A DNA stretch of 64,000 nucleotides from an uncultured Opitutia bacterium (GTDB taxonomy: Bacteria; Verrucomicrobiota; Verrucomicrobiia; Opitutales; Opitutaceae), in contig CAIMAQ010000046.1 in NCBI GenBank assembly GCA_903839035.1, forward strand, positions 1-64,000, given 5' to 3'. The number at the start of each line of letters is the position of its first letter. Position 1 is the stretch's first letter. Of this stretch, positions 43,934-51,558 are shown piece by piece. Both the position numbers and the translations under genes were made by a program. Below the pieces are notes generated by a model. It searched no databases and was not told the origin of the DNA. It saw nothing but the letters and a program-made list of their open reading frames with translations.

Positions 43934-45040
43934 ATGCCCCTCTCCCCTCGTGACCGCGCGCTGGCAGTGCTGCACGGCCGGCGTCCCGACCGCGTGCCCT
44001 GGTTTGGCGACCTCGACTATCTCGCCACCGCCCAAATCGGACGCGGCCAGCGCCCCCCCGACTTCAAGCAGAGCGCCGCCTACCTCGACTGGCACCGGGA
44101 GCTGCGCCTCGGCTTTTACCTGCAGGGCTATTTCCCCTTCCGCACGGTCTTTAACCGCTGCCATGTCACGGAAACGCGCGAGGGCCAGACGCGGACCCGC
44201 CGCATCGAGACGCCGCACGGCACGCTGCAGGACCGCTGGACGTGGCTGCCGGAGTCATTCACGGAGGGCCCCGTCGAGCATCTCCTGAAGAGCGCGGCGG
44301 ACCTGCCAGCCTACCAGTTCATGCAGGCCGACATGCGCCACGAGCCCGACTATGCCTTTGGCGAAACCCGCGGGCCACAGATCGGCGACAGCGGGCTGCA
44401 TCTGGCCTACCTGCCGAAAAGCCCGTTCATGCAGATCGTCGCCCTCGACGCCGGCATCATCGCCACCGTGGACATGATCGAGGACGCCCCGGAGCTGTTC
44501 GCCGAAACGCTCGAGGTGGCCGGCCGCTCACACGATGCCGCCGCGGCGCTGGCCGTCGCCGGCCCCGCGGAGTTGCTCATGATTCCCGAAAACCTCTCGT
44601 CCGAGAGCGTGGGACCCGCGTTGTTCGAGAGGTACATGCGGCCGTACCAGGAGAAATGGACCGCGCGCATCCGGGCGGCGGGCAAGTTTTCCTGCATGCA
44701 CCTCGATGGCACGCTGCGGGGACTGATCCGCGAGGAATGCACCGCGGGCTTTGATTTTATCGAGAGCATGACCCCCGCTCCCGTCGGTGACCTCGCCGTC
44801 GAGGATTGGAAGTCCTTTGTCCCGGACACCAAAACCATCTTCTGGGGCGGGATTCCGGGAGCGTATTTTTCGCCGACCACGAGTGACGCCGAATTCGAGC
44901 GCCACGTGCGCGCGACCCTCGCGGTCATGCGCACCGAGCCGCGCTACGTGCTGGGTGTGGCGGACCAGGTGCCGCCGGACGGATTGGAAAGCCGCCTGCA
45001 CCGCGTCGCCGAACTGGTCGAGGAATGCGGCGCGTATTGA
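43934..45040 (+). CDS. uroporphyrinogen decarboxylase-fold protein, copy 2
   Basis: 368 residues. N-terminus PLSPRDRALAVLHGRRPDRVPWFG and C-terminal VADQVPPDGLESRLHRV are UroD/MtaA-family features. It differs strongly from copy 1 and lacks close similarity outside the barrel. The start at 43934 is at the family's N-terminus; 36 upstream codons in frame have no support. It is followed by a hairpin-rich 108-bp convergent gap. A role in sugar or methyl metabolism cannot be chosen. Confidence 0.78.
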   Translation: MPLSPRDRALAVLHGRRPDRVPWFGDLDYLATAQIGRGQRPPDFKQSAAYLDWHRELRLGFYLQGYFPFRTVFNRCHVTETREGQTRTRRIETPHGTLQDRWTWLPESFTEGPVEHLLKSAADLPAYQFMQADMRHEPDYAFGETRGPQIGDSGLHLAYLPKSPFMQIVALDAGIIATVDMIEDAPELFAETLEVAGRSHDAAAALAVAGPAELLMIPENLSSESVGPALFERYMRPYQEKWTARIRAAGKFSCMHLDGTLRGLIREECTAGFDFIESMTPAPVGDLAVEDWKSFVPDTKTIFWGGIPGAYFSPTTSDAEFERHVRATLAVMRTEPRYVLGVADQVPPDGLESRLHRVAELVEECGAY

Positions 45041-45062
45041 GCCGCCACCGCCGAGGGTGACC

Positions 45063-45122
45063 GAGGTTGGCCCCGGTGTCCCAACCTCAGCCCTTGCGCT
45101 ACGGGGGTAGCGGCAAGGGCTG
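45063..45122. terminator. two adjacent hairpins between convergent genes
   Basis: GAGGTTGG/CCAACCTC (45063-45070, 45081-45088) and CAGCCCTTG-CGCTA/TAGCG-GCAAGGGCTG (45088-45122) form two stems of 8 and about 14 bp between the UroD-like gene and the Ig/NHL gene. No clear T-run follows. Likely a bidirectional terminator. Confidence 0.65.
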
Positions 45123-45148
45123 GCGATTGGGCCGGGCGGAGTGGCCGT

Positions 45149-47953
45149 CTAATTTCTCCGGAAGCGCGGCCAACGGAGCAGGGCCAGCATGCCCAGCGCC
45201 GCTCCAAACCAGCCGCCCATGGAGCCCGCGCCGTTGCCATTCGGCGCGCTGCTCGAGCTGACGCCCGAGGGGGTGGACGTGCTGCCACTGCCGGTCGAAC
45301 CGCTGCTCGAACTGGAGCTCGTGGATCCCTGCCGGAGCGTGAGGGTCGTGACGACCCCCGCCGGCGTGACCTTGCGGATCGACGCGTTACCGGTGTCGGC
45401 CACGTAGAGATTGCCGGAGCCATCAATGGTCAGGGCCCGCGGCAGGTTGAACATGGCGCCGGAGCCCGTGCCATCCTGATTGCCACCAATCGCCGGCAGA
45501 CCTGCCAGCGTGGTCACCACGCCGGCCGGTGTGACCTTGCGAATCGTGCTGTTGCCGGTGTCGGCCACATAGAGGTTGCCGGCGCTGTCCAGCACGACGC
45601 CGTCCGGCTGGTTGAACAGGGCCAGGCTGCCGGCTCCGTCGGAAAACCCGCTGACGCCCTGCAAACCGGCCAGCGTCGTGACCACCCCCGCGGGCGTGAT
45701 CTTGCGGATGAGGTTGTTGGACTGGTCGGCAACATAGACGTTGCCCGCCGCGTCCACGGCCAGGCCAGCCGGATAATTGAACCGGGCAGCCGCGCCCGTG
45801 CCATCGGCAAAGCCCGACACTCCGGCCGAACCGGCCAGCGTGCTCACCGAGCCTGCCGACGTGATTTTGCGAATGGTGTGGTTCATGGCGTCGGCCACGT
45901 AGAGGTTGCCGGCGGAATCGATGGCGATGCCCAGCGGTCCCCCGAAGGTGGCCGCGGTTCCCACGCCATCGACGTTGCCCCGGATGGAGGAGGAGCCGGC
46001 AAACGTGGTCACGCTGCCGTCGGTGCCCACCCGCCGGATCATGGCATTGGCCGTGTCGGCGACATAGATGACTCCCGTCCCCGCTGCGACCACCCCGCCC
46101 GGTTGATTGAAGAGCGCGGCGGCGCCGGTGCCGTTACTCGTGCCCGCACTACCGCTGGTTCCGGCCAGCAGGGTGACGTCACCTGCGGTCGTGACCTTTT
46201 GCACGGTATCGCCCGAGGAATCACTCACGTACAACCCGTCGGGGCCCACAAACGTGATGCCCGAGGGATAGGAAAAGAAGGTCGACGCCGGCGGAGGAGG
46301 AGTCGGCGGTGGCGGCGCGGAGCCCACCACCAGCACCGCCGCCGAGGACGTGACGTTGCCGGCGCTGTTGCTGACCAGCACCGTGTAGTTGCCCGCGTCG
46401 CCGGTCGCGGCCGCCGCAATCGAATAGGACGCACTGGTTGCGCCGCCGATGGCCACGCCGCCCTTGCTCCACTGGTAGGTGGGCACGGGATTGCCGCTGG
46501 CCCCTACCGTGAAGATGACGGAGTCGCCCGCGGTGACCGTCTGGCTGACGGGCTGCATCGTGATGGAAGGAGCGGTATTGGCCGGCGGGGCCGGCTGCAC
46601 GGTGAGCGTGGCCGACGACGAAGTGGCCGAGCCGGCCACATTGGTGGCCGTGGCAGCGTAGGATCCGGCATCACCGCTGGCCGCCGCAGCGATCGTGTAC
46701 AAGGAGTTGGTGGCCCCGCCGATGGCCACGCCGCCCTTGCTCCATTGGTAGGTCGGAGTGGGTGTGCCGCTCGCCGCTACCGTGAAGGTGACCGAGCCAC
46801 CCGTCGTGACCGACTGGCTGGACGGTTGCGTCGTGATGGTGGGGGCCACGTTAGTCGGCGGCGCCGCCTGGACCGTCAGGGTCGCCCCGGACGAGGTGAC
46901 CGTGCCCGCGCTGTTGGTCGCGGTGGCCGTGTAGGTGCCGGCGTCGCCGCTGGCCACCGCGTTAATGGTGTAGGTCGTGCCCGTCGCCCCGCCGATGGCG
47001 ACGCCGCCCTTGTTCCACTGGTAGGTCGGCGTGGGATTGCCACTCGCCGCCACCGTGAAGGTGACCGGGTTGCCCGTCGTGATGGTCTGGCTGGACGGCT
47101 GCGTGGTGACGGCCGGGGCCGTGTTGGGCGGCGGCGCGGCCTGGACCGTCAGCGTGGCACCATTGGATGTGGCTGTACCCGCCACATTCGTCGCGGTGGC
47201 CGTGTAGGTGCCAGCATCGCCGTTGGCCACGGCGGCAATGGTGTAGGTCGTACCGGTCGCGCCGCCGATGGGCACGCCGCCCTTGTTCCACTGATAGGTC
47301 GGGGTCGGGGTGCCGCTCGCGGCCACGACGAAGGTGACGGAGCTGCCCACGGTGATGGTCTGGTTGCCGGGCTGCGTCGTGATCGACGGCGCCGTGTTGG
47401 CGGGTCCGCCGCTGCTGATGTTGAAGGTCACCGTGATCTTCGCGCTGTTACCGCCCGTGCCATTCAATCCATCCCAGGCTGTGACGGTGCAGGCCGTCGT
47501 GCCGACCGCGGTCGGAGTGCCGGCAATCGTCATCTTGTAGGGTGCGACGACGTTGACGGGATTACCGCCGGTGACACTCATGCCGGCCGGCAGTGGCGTG
47601 GTGCTCTTCACGCTCCAGGACTTGGGGTTGCCGGGCGCACCGCTCACCGAGATGCCGACGCTGAGGGCCGTGCCGGTCGTGCCCGTGACGGTGAAGGTCG
47701 AGTTGGCGGCGCCACTGGCCGGGGTGGCAGGGCTCACATTGAAGACGGTGGCACCCGCCACGGAATTGTACGCGCCCATGGCAGTGGCGACGAGGCTGGA
47801 GCGGAGAATCAGCGGCGCCCGTTCGAGCACGACGTTTTCCAGCAGATCCAGGACGCGCAGCACCGGGGCCGGCGTGCGCTGCAGCAGCATGATCAGCATG
47901 CCGGCGGGCAATTGCAGCCGATGCAAACGGCTGGAGAAAGCGGATGTTTTCAT
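45149..47953 (-). CDS. surface protein with Ig-like array, NHL propeller and C-terminal sorting tail
   Basis: 934 residues. N-terminus 1-70 is atypical, with a hydrophobic stretch about 48-67; then a putative Ig domain (about 70-180), four nearly identical Ig-like domains of 91 residues (about 187-550), a Pro-rich linker, an NHL propeller (about 563-870) with repeats of 55 residues (GNLYVADTGNSTIRKVTPAG), a Ser/Gly linker, and a tail with Gly, a hydrophobic helix (WFGAALGMLALL) and Arg-rich end, as in GlyGly-, PEP- or MYXO-CTERM sorting signals. It lies downstream of the DUF4266 gene by 55 bp on the same strand and is possibly co-transcribed. Likely cell-surface adhesion or binding protein. 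Confidence 0.85.
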   Translation of the reverse strand: MKTSAFSSRLHRLQLPAGMLIMLLQRTPAPVLRVLDLLENVVLERAPLILRSSLVATAMGAYNSVAGATVFNVSPATPASGAANSTFTVTGTTGTALSVGISVSGAPGNPKSWSVKSTTPLPAGMSVTGGNPVNVVAPYKMTIAGTPTAVGTTACTVTAWDGLNGTGGNSAKITVTFNISSGGPANTAPSITTQPGNQTITVGSSVTFVVAASGTPTPTYQWNKGGVPIGGATGTTYTIAAVANGDAGTYTATATNVAGTATSNGATLTVQAAPPPNTAPAVTTQPSSQTITTGNPVTFTVAASGNPTPTYQWNKGGVAIGGATGTTYTINAVASGDAGTYTATATNSAGTVTSSGATLTVQAAPPTNVAPTITTQPSSQSVTTGGSVTFTVAASGTPTPTYQWSKGGVAIGGATNSLYTIAAAASGDAGSYAATATNVAGSATSSSATLTVQPAPPANTAPSITMQPVSQTVTAGDSVIFTVGASGNPVPTYQWSKGGVAIGGATSASYSIAAAATGDAGNYTVLVSNSAGNVTSSAAVLVVGSAPPPPTPPPPASTFFSYPSGITFVGPDGLYVSDSSGDTVQKVTTAGDVTLLAGTSGSAGTSNGTGAAALFNQPGGVVAAGTGVIYVADTANAMIRRVGTDGSVTTFAGSSSIRGNVDGVGTAATFGGPLGIAIDSAGNLYVADAMNHTIRKITSAGSVSTLAGSAGVSGFADGTGAAARFNYPAGLAVDAAGNVYVADQSNNLIRKITPAGVVTTLAGLQGVSGFSDGAGSLALFNQPDGVVLDSAGNLYVADTGNSTIRKVTPAGVVTTLAGLPAIGGNQDGTGSGAMFNLPRALTIDGSGNLYVADTGNASIRKVTPAGVVTTLTLRQGSTSSSSSSGSTGSGSTSTPSGVSSSSAPNGNGAGSMGGWFGAALGMLALLRWPRFRRN
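45344..46267 (-). repeat. five NHL-type repeats of 165 bp
   Basis: The TCGGC in the antisense of VADT recurs at 45396, 45561, 45726, 45891 and 46056, an exact 165-bp (55-residue) period. Units encode a strand set ending in GNLYVADTGN..IRKVTPAG. A sixth, more divergent blade lies at the start of the domain. Confidence 0.85.
46304..47395 (-). repeat. four tandem Ig-domain repeats of 273 bp
   Basis: The motif beginning CCCTTG (inside the YQW(N/S)KGGV coding segment, antisense) recurs at 46461, 46734, 47007 and 47280, an exact period of 273 bp (91 residues). The units differ by scattered substitutions with no length change. Each encodes VTFTVAASGTPTPTYQW-type Ig strands. Confidence 0.85.
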
Positions 47954-48008
47954 AAGTCGACGGGGGTGCAGAAGTGAGAGTAGGTCAGGCAGAGGAACTT
48001 GGATTCAG

Positions 48009-48230
48009 TCAGTTGCAGCCGCAGCCGCTGCCACCGACCCCGCGGCCACCTGTGGCAGCCTCGCAGGAGAAATAGATATGCTCGAACATGGCGCTGTGCA
48101 GCGGGTCGCGATCCGGCCGCATCTTGGGGTCGGCCAGCGTGGCGCGTTCCCACGGCTGCACCGTGGTGCAGCCGGACAGCAGGGCGGTGAGGACCGCGAG
48201 GCCGAGGAGGAGGGTGAGTTTGGTCTTCAT
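48009..48230 (-). CDS. DUF4266 family mini-lipoprotein
   Basis: 73 residues. Signal peptide with a lipobox LLSGC (Cys21 would be lipidated). The mature part has VQPWERATLADPKM, the family core, and ends GGRGVGGSGCGCN, with Cys70 and Cys72. C-terminal Gly-Cys-Gly-Cys-Asn is, from memory, a constant feature of this family. Its ATG overlaps the stop of the TlpA gene (4 nt). Within an operon of DUF3570, ApbE and TlpA proteins it is likely a small redox-active or metal-binding lipoprotein; the function is not established. Only three non-lipobox cysteines are present (56, 70, 72). Confidence 0.85.
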   Translation of the reverse strand: MKTKLTLLLGLAVLTALLSGCTTVQPWERATLADPKMRPDRDPLHSAMFEHIYFSCEAATGGRGVGGSGCGCN

Positions 48231-48727
48231 GATTTTTCCTCCAGCAGGCGGGCGATTTCCTCGCGCAGGGCCTTCACGGTGGACTCGCCGTGGTAGCCGC
48301 TGTGCACCGAGCGCACGATGCCGTGGCGGTCAAGGAGGTAGGAGGTCGGCATCGCCGGTACCCGGACTTCCGAGATCAGCTTCTGGGCGCTGTCCCGCAC
48401 AGTGGAAAACGCCGGTTTGAACCGCTGCAGGAATTCCTCGTAGGGGCCCGCGGTCTTGTCGACGCTGACCGCCAGCAGGATGAAGCCGCGTGGGGCGAAC
48501 TCGCGCTGCAGTTCCGTGTAAGCCGGGAACGACGCCTTGCACGGGGCACACCAGGTGGCCCAGAAATCAACCAGCACCACCTGCCCGGCAAAATCGGGCA
48601 GCGTACCCTCCAAGGCATGGCCCGCGAGGGCGGGAAAGGGCTGGCCGGGCTTCACCTGGCCCGCGGCGGAGAGCGCGAGGACCAGGCCAAGGATGAGTCC
48701 TTGGATGAGTTTAGTTGTGTACGACAT
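48227..48727 (-). CDS. TlpA/ResA-like thioredoxin family protein
   Basis: 166 residues. N-terminal signal or anchor (LIQGLILGLVLALSAAGQ), then a TlpA-like thioredoxin fold: WCAPC (Cys60, Cys63) in FWATWCAPCK and the cis-proline in VPAMPTSYLLD (Pro127). Exported reductase that would keep periplasmic cysteines reduced. It overlaps ApbE by 17 nt and DUF4266 by 4 nt. The two cysteines of the DUF4266 tail are an obvious candidate substrate, by inference. No other cysteines, so no extra disulphide domain. Confidence 0.9.
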   Translation of the reverse strand: MSYTTKLIQGLILGLVLALSAAGQVKPGQPFPALAGHALEGTLPDFAGQVVLVDFWATWCAPCKASFPAYTELQREFAPRGFILLAVSVDKTAGPYEEFLQRFKPAFSTVRDSAQKLISEVRVPAMPTSYLLDRHGIVRSVHSGYHGESTVKALREEIARLLEEKS

Positions 48728-49682
48728 AATTGAAAAATCCCCGGGTTTGGTGGCGGGCGTCGGCGGTGAGGATGCAGCCTTCCGCGCCCATGGATTCCTG
48801 AATGAAACGGATGCCCTCGGCCGGCGGGAGGATGAAGGCCGTGGTGGACAGCACGCCGGCCTGCACGCAGGTCGGCGCGATGACCGTCACCTGGCGCGCC
48901 CCGTGGGCCACCGGGCGACCGGTGCGCGGATCCACAATGTGGCCATAGCGCACGCCCCCAATGGTGAACCCGCGCCGGTAGTCGCCGGACGAGGCCACCC
49001 CGCGATTGTTGATGGCGAGACTGCCCCAGCAGGCATCGCCGGGCCGCACCGGATCCTCGAGGCCGATGTGCCAGCCGGGCTTGCCCGGGGCCGCGCCCAC
49101 CGCCCGCAGATCATGGCCGAAATCCACCAGCACCTGGGACAGGCCGTGCTCCTTCGCGAGCCCGGCCACCATGTCCACGGCGTATTCTTTCCCCCACCCG
49201 CCCAGGTCCAGGGCCATGCCCGCCTTCGGCAGGCGAACCCGGCCGCGCTCGCGTTGCACCAGCGGCCATCCGACCAGCTGGCGGGCAGCCTGGATCTCCG
49301 CGGCCGAGGGGATCCGCGGCACGGCCGCCTTGTAGTCCCACAGCCGCATCAGCGGCAGGGCCGTGATGTCGAGCAGTCCCTTGGTGAGGGAATAAATGGA
49401 TCCGCTCAGGTCGAGGATGCGCTCCATCTCCTCGTCCACCTCCACCCAATCACGCCCGGCGGCGCCATTGATCCGGCTGATCAGGCTGTCCGGCCGGAAC
49501 CGCGAATACTTCGCCTCGAACGCCGCGACCCACGCCTGTGCCGCCGACGCAAAGGCGCGGGAGGCGGGGGCATTGTCACCCGCAGATTGGATGAAGCACT
49601 CGGTGCCGAGGGCGGTCCACCGCACCGACTGCAGTGGGGTGGAACGCGGAACCAGCGCGGGGGCGGTGGTGGTGGTGGTCAT
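48711..49682 (-). CDS. ApbE-like FAD:protein FMN transferase, divergent
   Basis: 323 residues. ApbE motifs: ALGTECF, YSRFRPDSLISRIN, LLDITALPLMRLW, ALDLGGWGKEYAVD, ASSGDYRR, GHIVDPRTGRP. Departures from the usual sequence: GKE instead of GKG (E166), FGHD instead of GGD (H190), and AGVLST where the metal-binding Asp is expected (Gly276). No signal peptide is visible, although most ApbE proteins act outside the cytoplasm. ApbE attaches FMN to Thr/Ser of extracytoplasmic redox proteins through a phosphodiester. It lies 7 bp after the DUF3570 gene and overlaps TlpA. Catalysis could still occur with an altered metal site; otherwise it may be a flavin-binding helper. Confidence 0.82.
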   Translation of the reverse strand: MTTTTTAPALVPRSTPLQSVRWTALGTECFIQSAGDNAPASRAFASAAQAWVAAFEAKYSRFRPDSLISRINGAAGRDWVEVDEEMERILDLSGSIYSLTKGLLDITALPLMRLWDYKAAVPRIPSAAEIQAARQLVGWPLVQRERGRVRLPKAGMALDLGGWGKEYAVDMVAGLAKEHGLSQVLVDFGHDLRAVGAAPGKPGWHIGLEDPVRPGDACWGSLAINNRGVASSGDYRRGFTIGGVRYGHIVDPRTGRPVAHGARQVTVIAPTCVQAGVLSTTAFILPPAEGIRFIQESMGAEGCILTADARHQTRGFFNYVVHN

Positions 49683-49689
49683 CCGGAGT

Positions 49690-50877
49690 TCAGTGGATAA
49701 ATTTCAGGCCAAACGTGAACACGTTCGCCTTGAAATACGCGCTCTGCGGCGTGGCGTGGTCGAGTCCGCGGTCGGCGTAACGGTCATAGGCCGCGCTCAC
49801 CTCAAGCCAGCGCCGGACCTGCCAGACCACCTTCAACCCGACGTCCACCGACTGCATGTAGGCGAGGCGGTAGTCCGAAGAGTAGAAGGGACCATGGCCC
49901 GTACCCGTCTCCCCGAGCGCGCCGTAACTCGTGATGACGCCCGACCGGTCCGGGTCGACGTAGTAAAAGTCCGCCGCCGACTGCCGGTAATAGCGGATCG
50001 ACGGTTGCACCGTCACATTCTCGCCCATCTTCTGCAGCCAGAGCAGCGTCAGCGTGCTGCTGTTGATGCCGTAGGTGTCGTGGTAATACCGGTACGAGGC
50101 CTCCAGCGCGCCATTCGCGGCCTCGAAATTCCGGTTCAGGCCCAGGAACACGCTGAGCTTGTTGCGCTCCATCGGCCGGTTCTCGGGCACCGTGTAATAA
50201 GTGCCCGGGTCCAGATCGAGCATGGTCGTGGAGACGATCTTGTAGGGATCGCTCATGTAACCCCGCGCCTGGCCATAGGAGATGTTCGCGCTCACCGAGG
50301 TGTTGGCGTCGATGATCTGGTTCACGCCCACCAGGAAGTCGTTGCTCGTCTTGGGCCGCGTGATGGTCCAGCCGAGCTTCTCCTCGTTGATCCGGTCATC
50401 CGCCCGGCCGTAGCCGAGCAGCAGGCTGGTGTTCTTTTCGTTGAAATCGATGACCCCGTTCAGCGAGTACCCATTGGAGAAATAATCGCTCTCGCGGCTG
50501 TTGGCGAAACCCGCCGTCAGGCTCACGCGCTCGAACTGGTGCGAGAGCTCGGCGTTCCACGCCTTGCGGCGGTCGTGCATGTGCGCCAGCGGCACCTGGC
50601 CGCCGGGCACCGCGGCTTTTTCGCCGGTGGGCGTCGAACCGGCAATCGCGTCGATCAGGCCCATCACCTTGAAATGCGTGCTGGTCGAGAGATCCGCGTC
50701 CAACTGCGAGTAGGTCGTGTCCACCCGGATGCGGTTGTCGCCCTCCTGGTAGGACTGGTCCTTCACCGCCAGCGTGTCCTCAGCCCGGCCGGAGCGGGAC
50801 GTAGCGAGGAGAAGCAGCAGGCTTAGGATATGTGTGCGGGCGGAACCTTGCGGGGGCAGGATTGGGCGGGATTTCAT
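49690..50877 (-). CDS. DUF3570 family outer-membrane protein
   Basis: 395 residues. Signal peptide about 1-32 (SLLLLLATSRSGRA). Mature part: many alternating aromatic/polar strands (KLSVFLGLNRNF, GALEASYRYYHDTYG, SVDVGLKVVWQV), ending in a strand terminating FTFGLKFIH, typical of an outer-membrane beta-barrel. A start at 50877 fits the signal peptide; a longer frame adds 22 residues without support. First gene of the run with ApbE, TlpA and DUF4266; family members recur with these partners. Possible roles are an outer-membrane channel, anchor or acceptor of electrons. The 230 bp upstream (50878-51107) shows no repeat family and no clear promoter. Confidence 0.82.
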   Translation of the reverse strand: MKSRPILPPQGSARTHILSLLLLLATSRSGRAEDTLAVKDQSYQEGDNRIRVDTTYSQLDADLSTSTHFKVMGLIDAIAGSTPTGEKAAVPGGQVPLAHMHDRRKAWNAELSHQFERVSLTAGFANSRESDYFSNGYSLNGVIDFNEKNTSLLLGYGRADDRINEEKLGWTITRPKTSNDFLVGVNQIIDANTSVSANISYGQARGYMSDPYKIVSTTMLDLDPGTYYTVPENRPMERNKLSVFLGLNRNFEAANGALEASYRYYHDTYGINSSTLTLLWLQKMGENVTVQPSIRYYRQSAADFYYVDPDRSGVITSYGALGETGTGHGPFYSSDYRLAYMQSVDVGLKVVWQVRRWLEVSAAYDRYADRGLDHATPQSAYFKANVFTFGLKFIH

Positions 50878-51107
50878 GCGGGCGCGTAGGAAGTGCGCAC
50901 TCTGACCGAGTCCTGCAAGTTCAGTTCTGCCGTTTTCCGTCAAAACCGTTTGAAAATGTTCGCGCTAATTGCGCAGGACAAAAAATGCGCAGGGCGGTCG
51001 TAATTTTTATCTCAAAAGACGGGTATTACCCCTACGTGCGGTGTAATTTTGTACCTCCGCACGCCCCGCGCAGTCGGTTCCACCGGCCGCCGCCTGGTTT
51101 TTCCGCC

Positions 51108-51194
51108 TGGTGCCCGGGGTGGGGGTCGAACCCACATGACCTTGCGGTCGGCAGATTTTGAGTCTGCAGCGTCTGCCAATTCCGCCACCCGGGC
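51108..51194 (-). tRNA. tRNA-Leu (CAA)
   Basis: On the minus strand the 87-nt segment folds as a class II tRNA: acceptor GCCCGGG paired with CCCGGGC, anticodon stem GCAGA/TCTGC with loop CTCAAAA giving anticodon CAA, a long variable arm (GACCGCAAGGTC), T-arm GGGTTCGACCC, discriminator A and encoded CCA. The codon read is TTG. No tRNA neighbour; it lies between the DUF3570 operon and rsmE. A small hairpin GTGCGG/CCGCAC (51036-51062) lies downstream of it on the same strand and may terminate it. Confidence 0.95.
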
Positions 51195-51558
51195 CACGAG
51201 ACGTGCGCGCAAGCTAGGAGCGCCTCCCCGGGTGTAAACTGCTTTTTTCTCCACCCGAGTGGGCGAAGATGATGCGGGCAAGTTGCTGGCGTCGGGCGCG
51301 GCGGGCTGCCGATCGGGAATTACACCCCCTGCGGCCGCCGGTCTTTCAACCTTCCGCCCCCACCTTCAACTCCCTCGGCCCGCCCGCCGGATAAGATTGA
51401 ACGTCCCGCCCCAGCCCCCGTCTTTCCCCGTAATTAGTTACCCGTCGGGTAAGTTCATCGTTTGTAGTCAATCGGGCGTCGGGCCAAACAGCCGGCGCCC
51501 TTTTGATTTTCCGGCCCCGGGCTTGTCTCCTGCCCGCCCCCGCCCTTCCCTTGCTTTC
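51195..51558. other. 364 bp intergenic region with a TTACCC palindrome
   Basis: Between tRNA-Leu (minus) and rsmE (plus). TTACCC-GTC-GGGTAA at 51438-51452 is a perfect 6-bp inverted repeat. The rest is C-rich and non-coding: a frame extending rsmE upstream to 51259 shows no protein-like composition. The rsmE promoter probably lies here. Confidence 0.4.

Noticed and set aside
45344-47395. Regularly spaced repeats that could suggest a CRISPR array
   Set aside because: Periods of 273 and 165 bp are in frame with protein domains and there are no unique spacers or cas genes.
45878-47977. 699-codon plus-strand frame across the Ig/NHL gene
   Set aside because: Arg/Gly/His repeats arise from the antisense of the repeat arrays; the minus-strand protein has clear Ig and NHL units.
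51259-51558. 100-codon N-terminal extension of rsmE
   Set aside because: No family similarity and not protein-like; it contains a palindrome, and RsmE starts at the usual MPDF.
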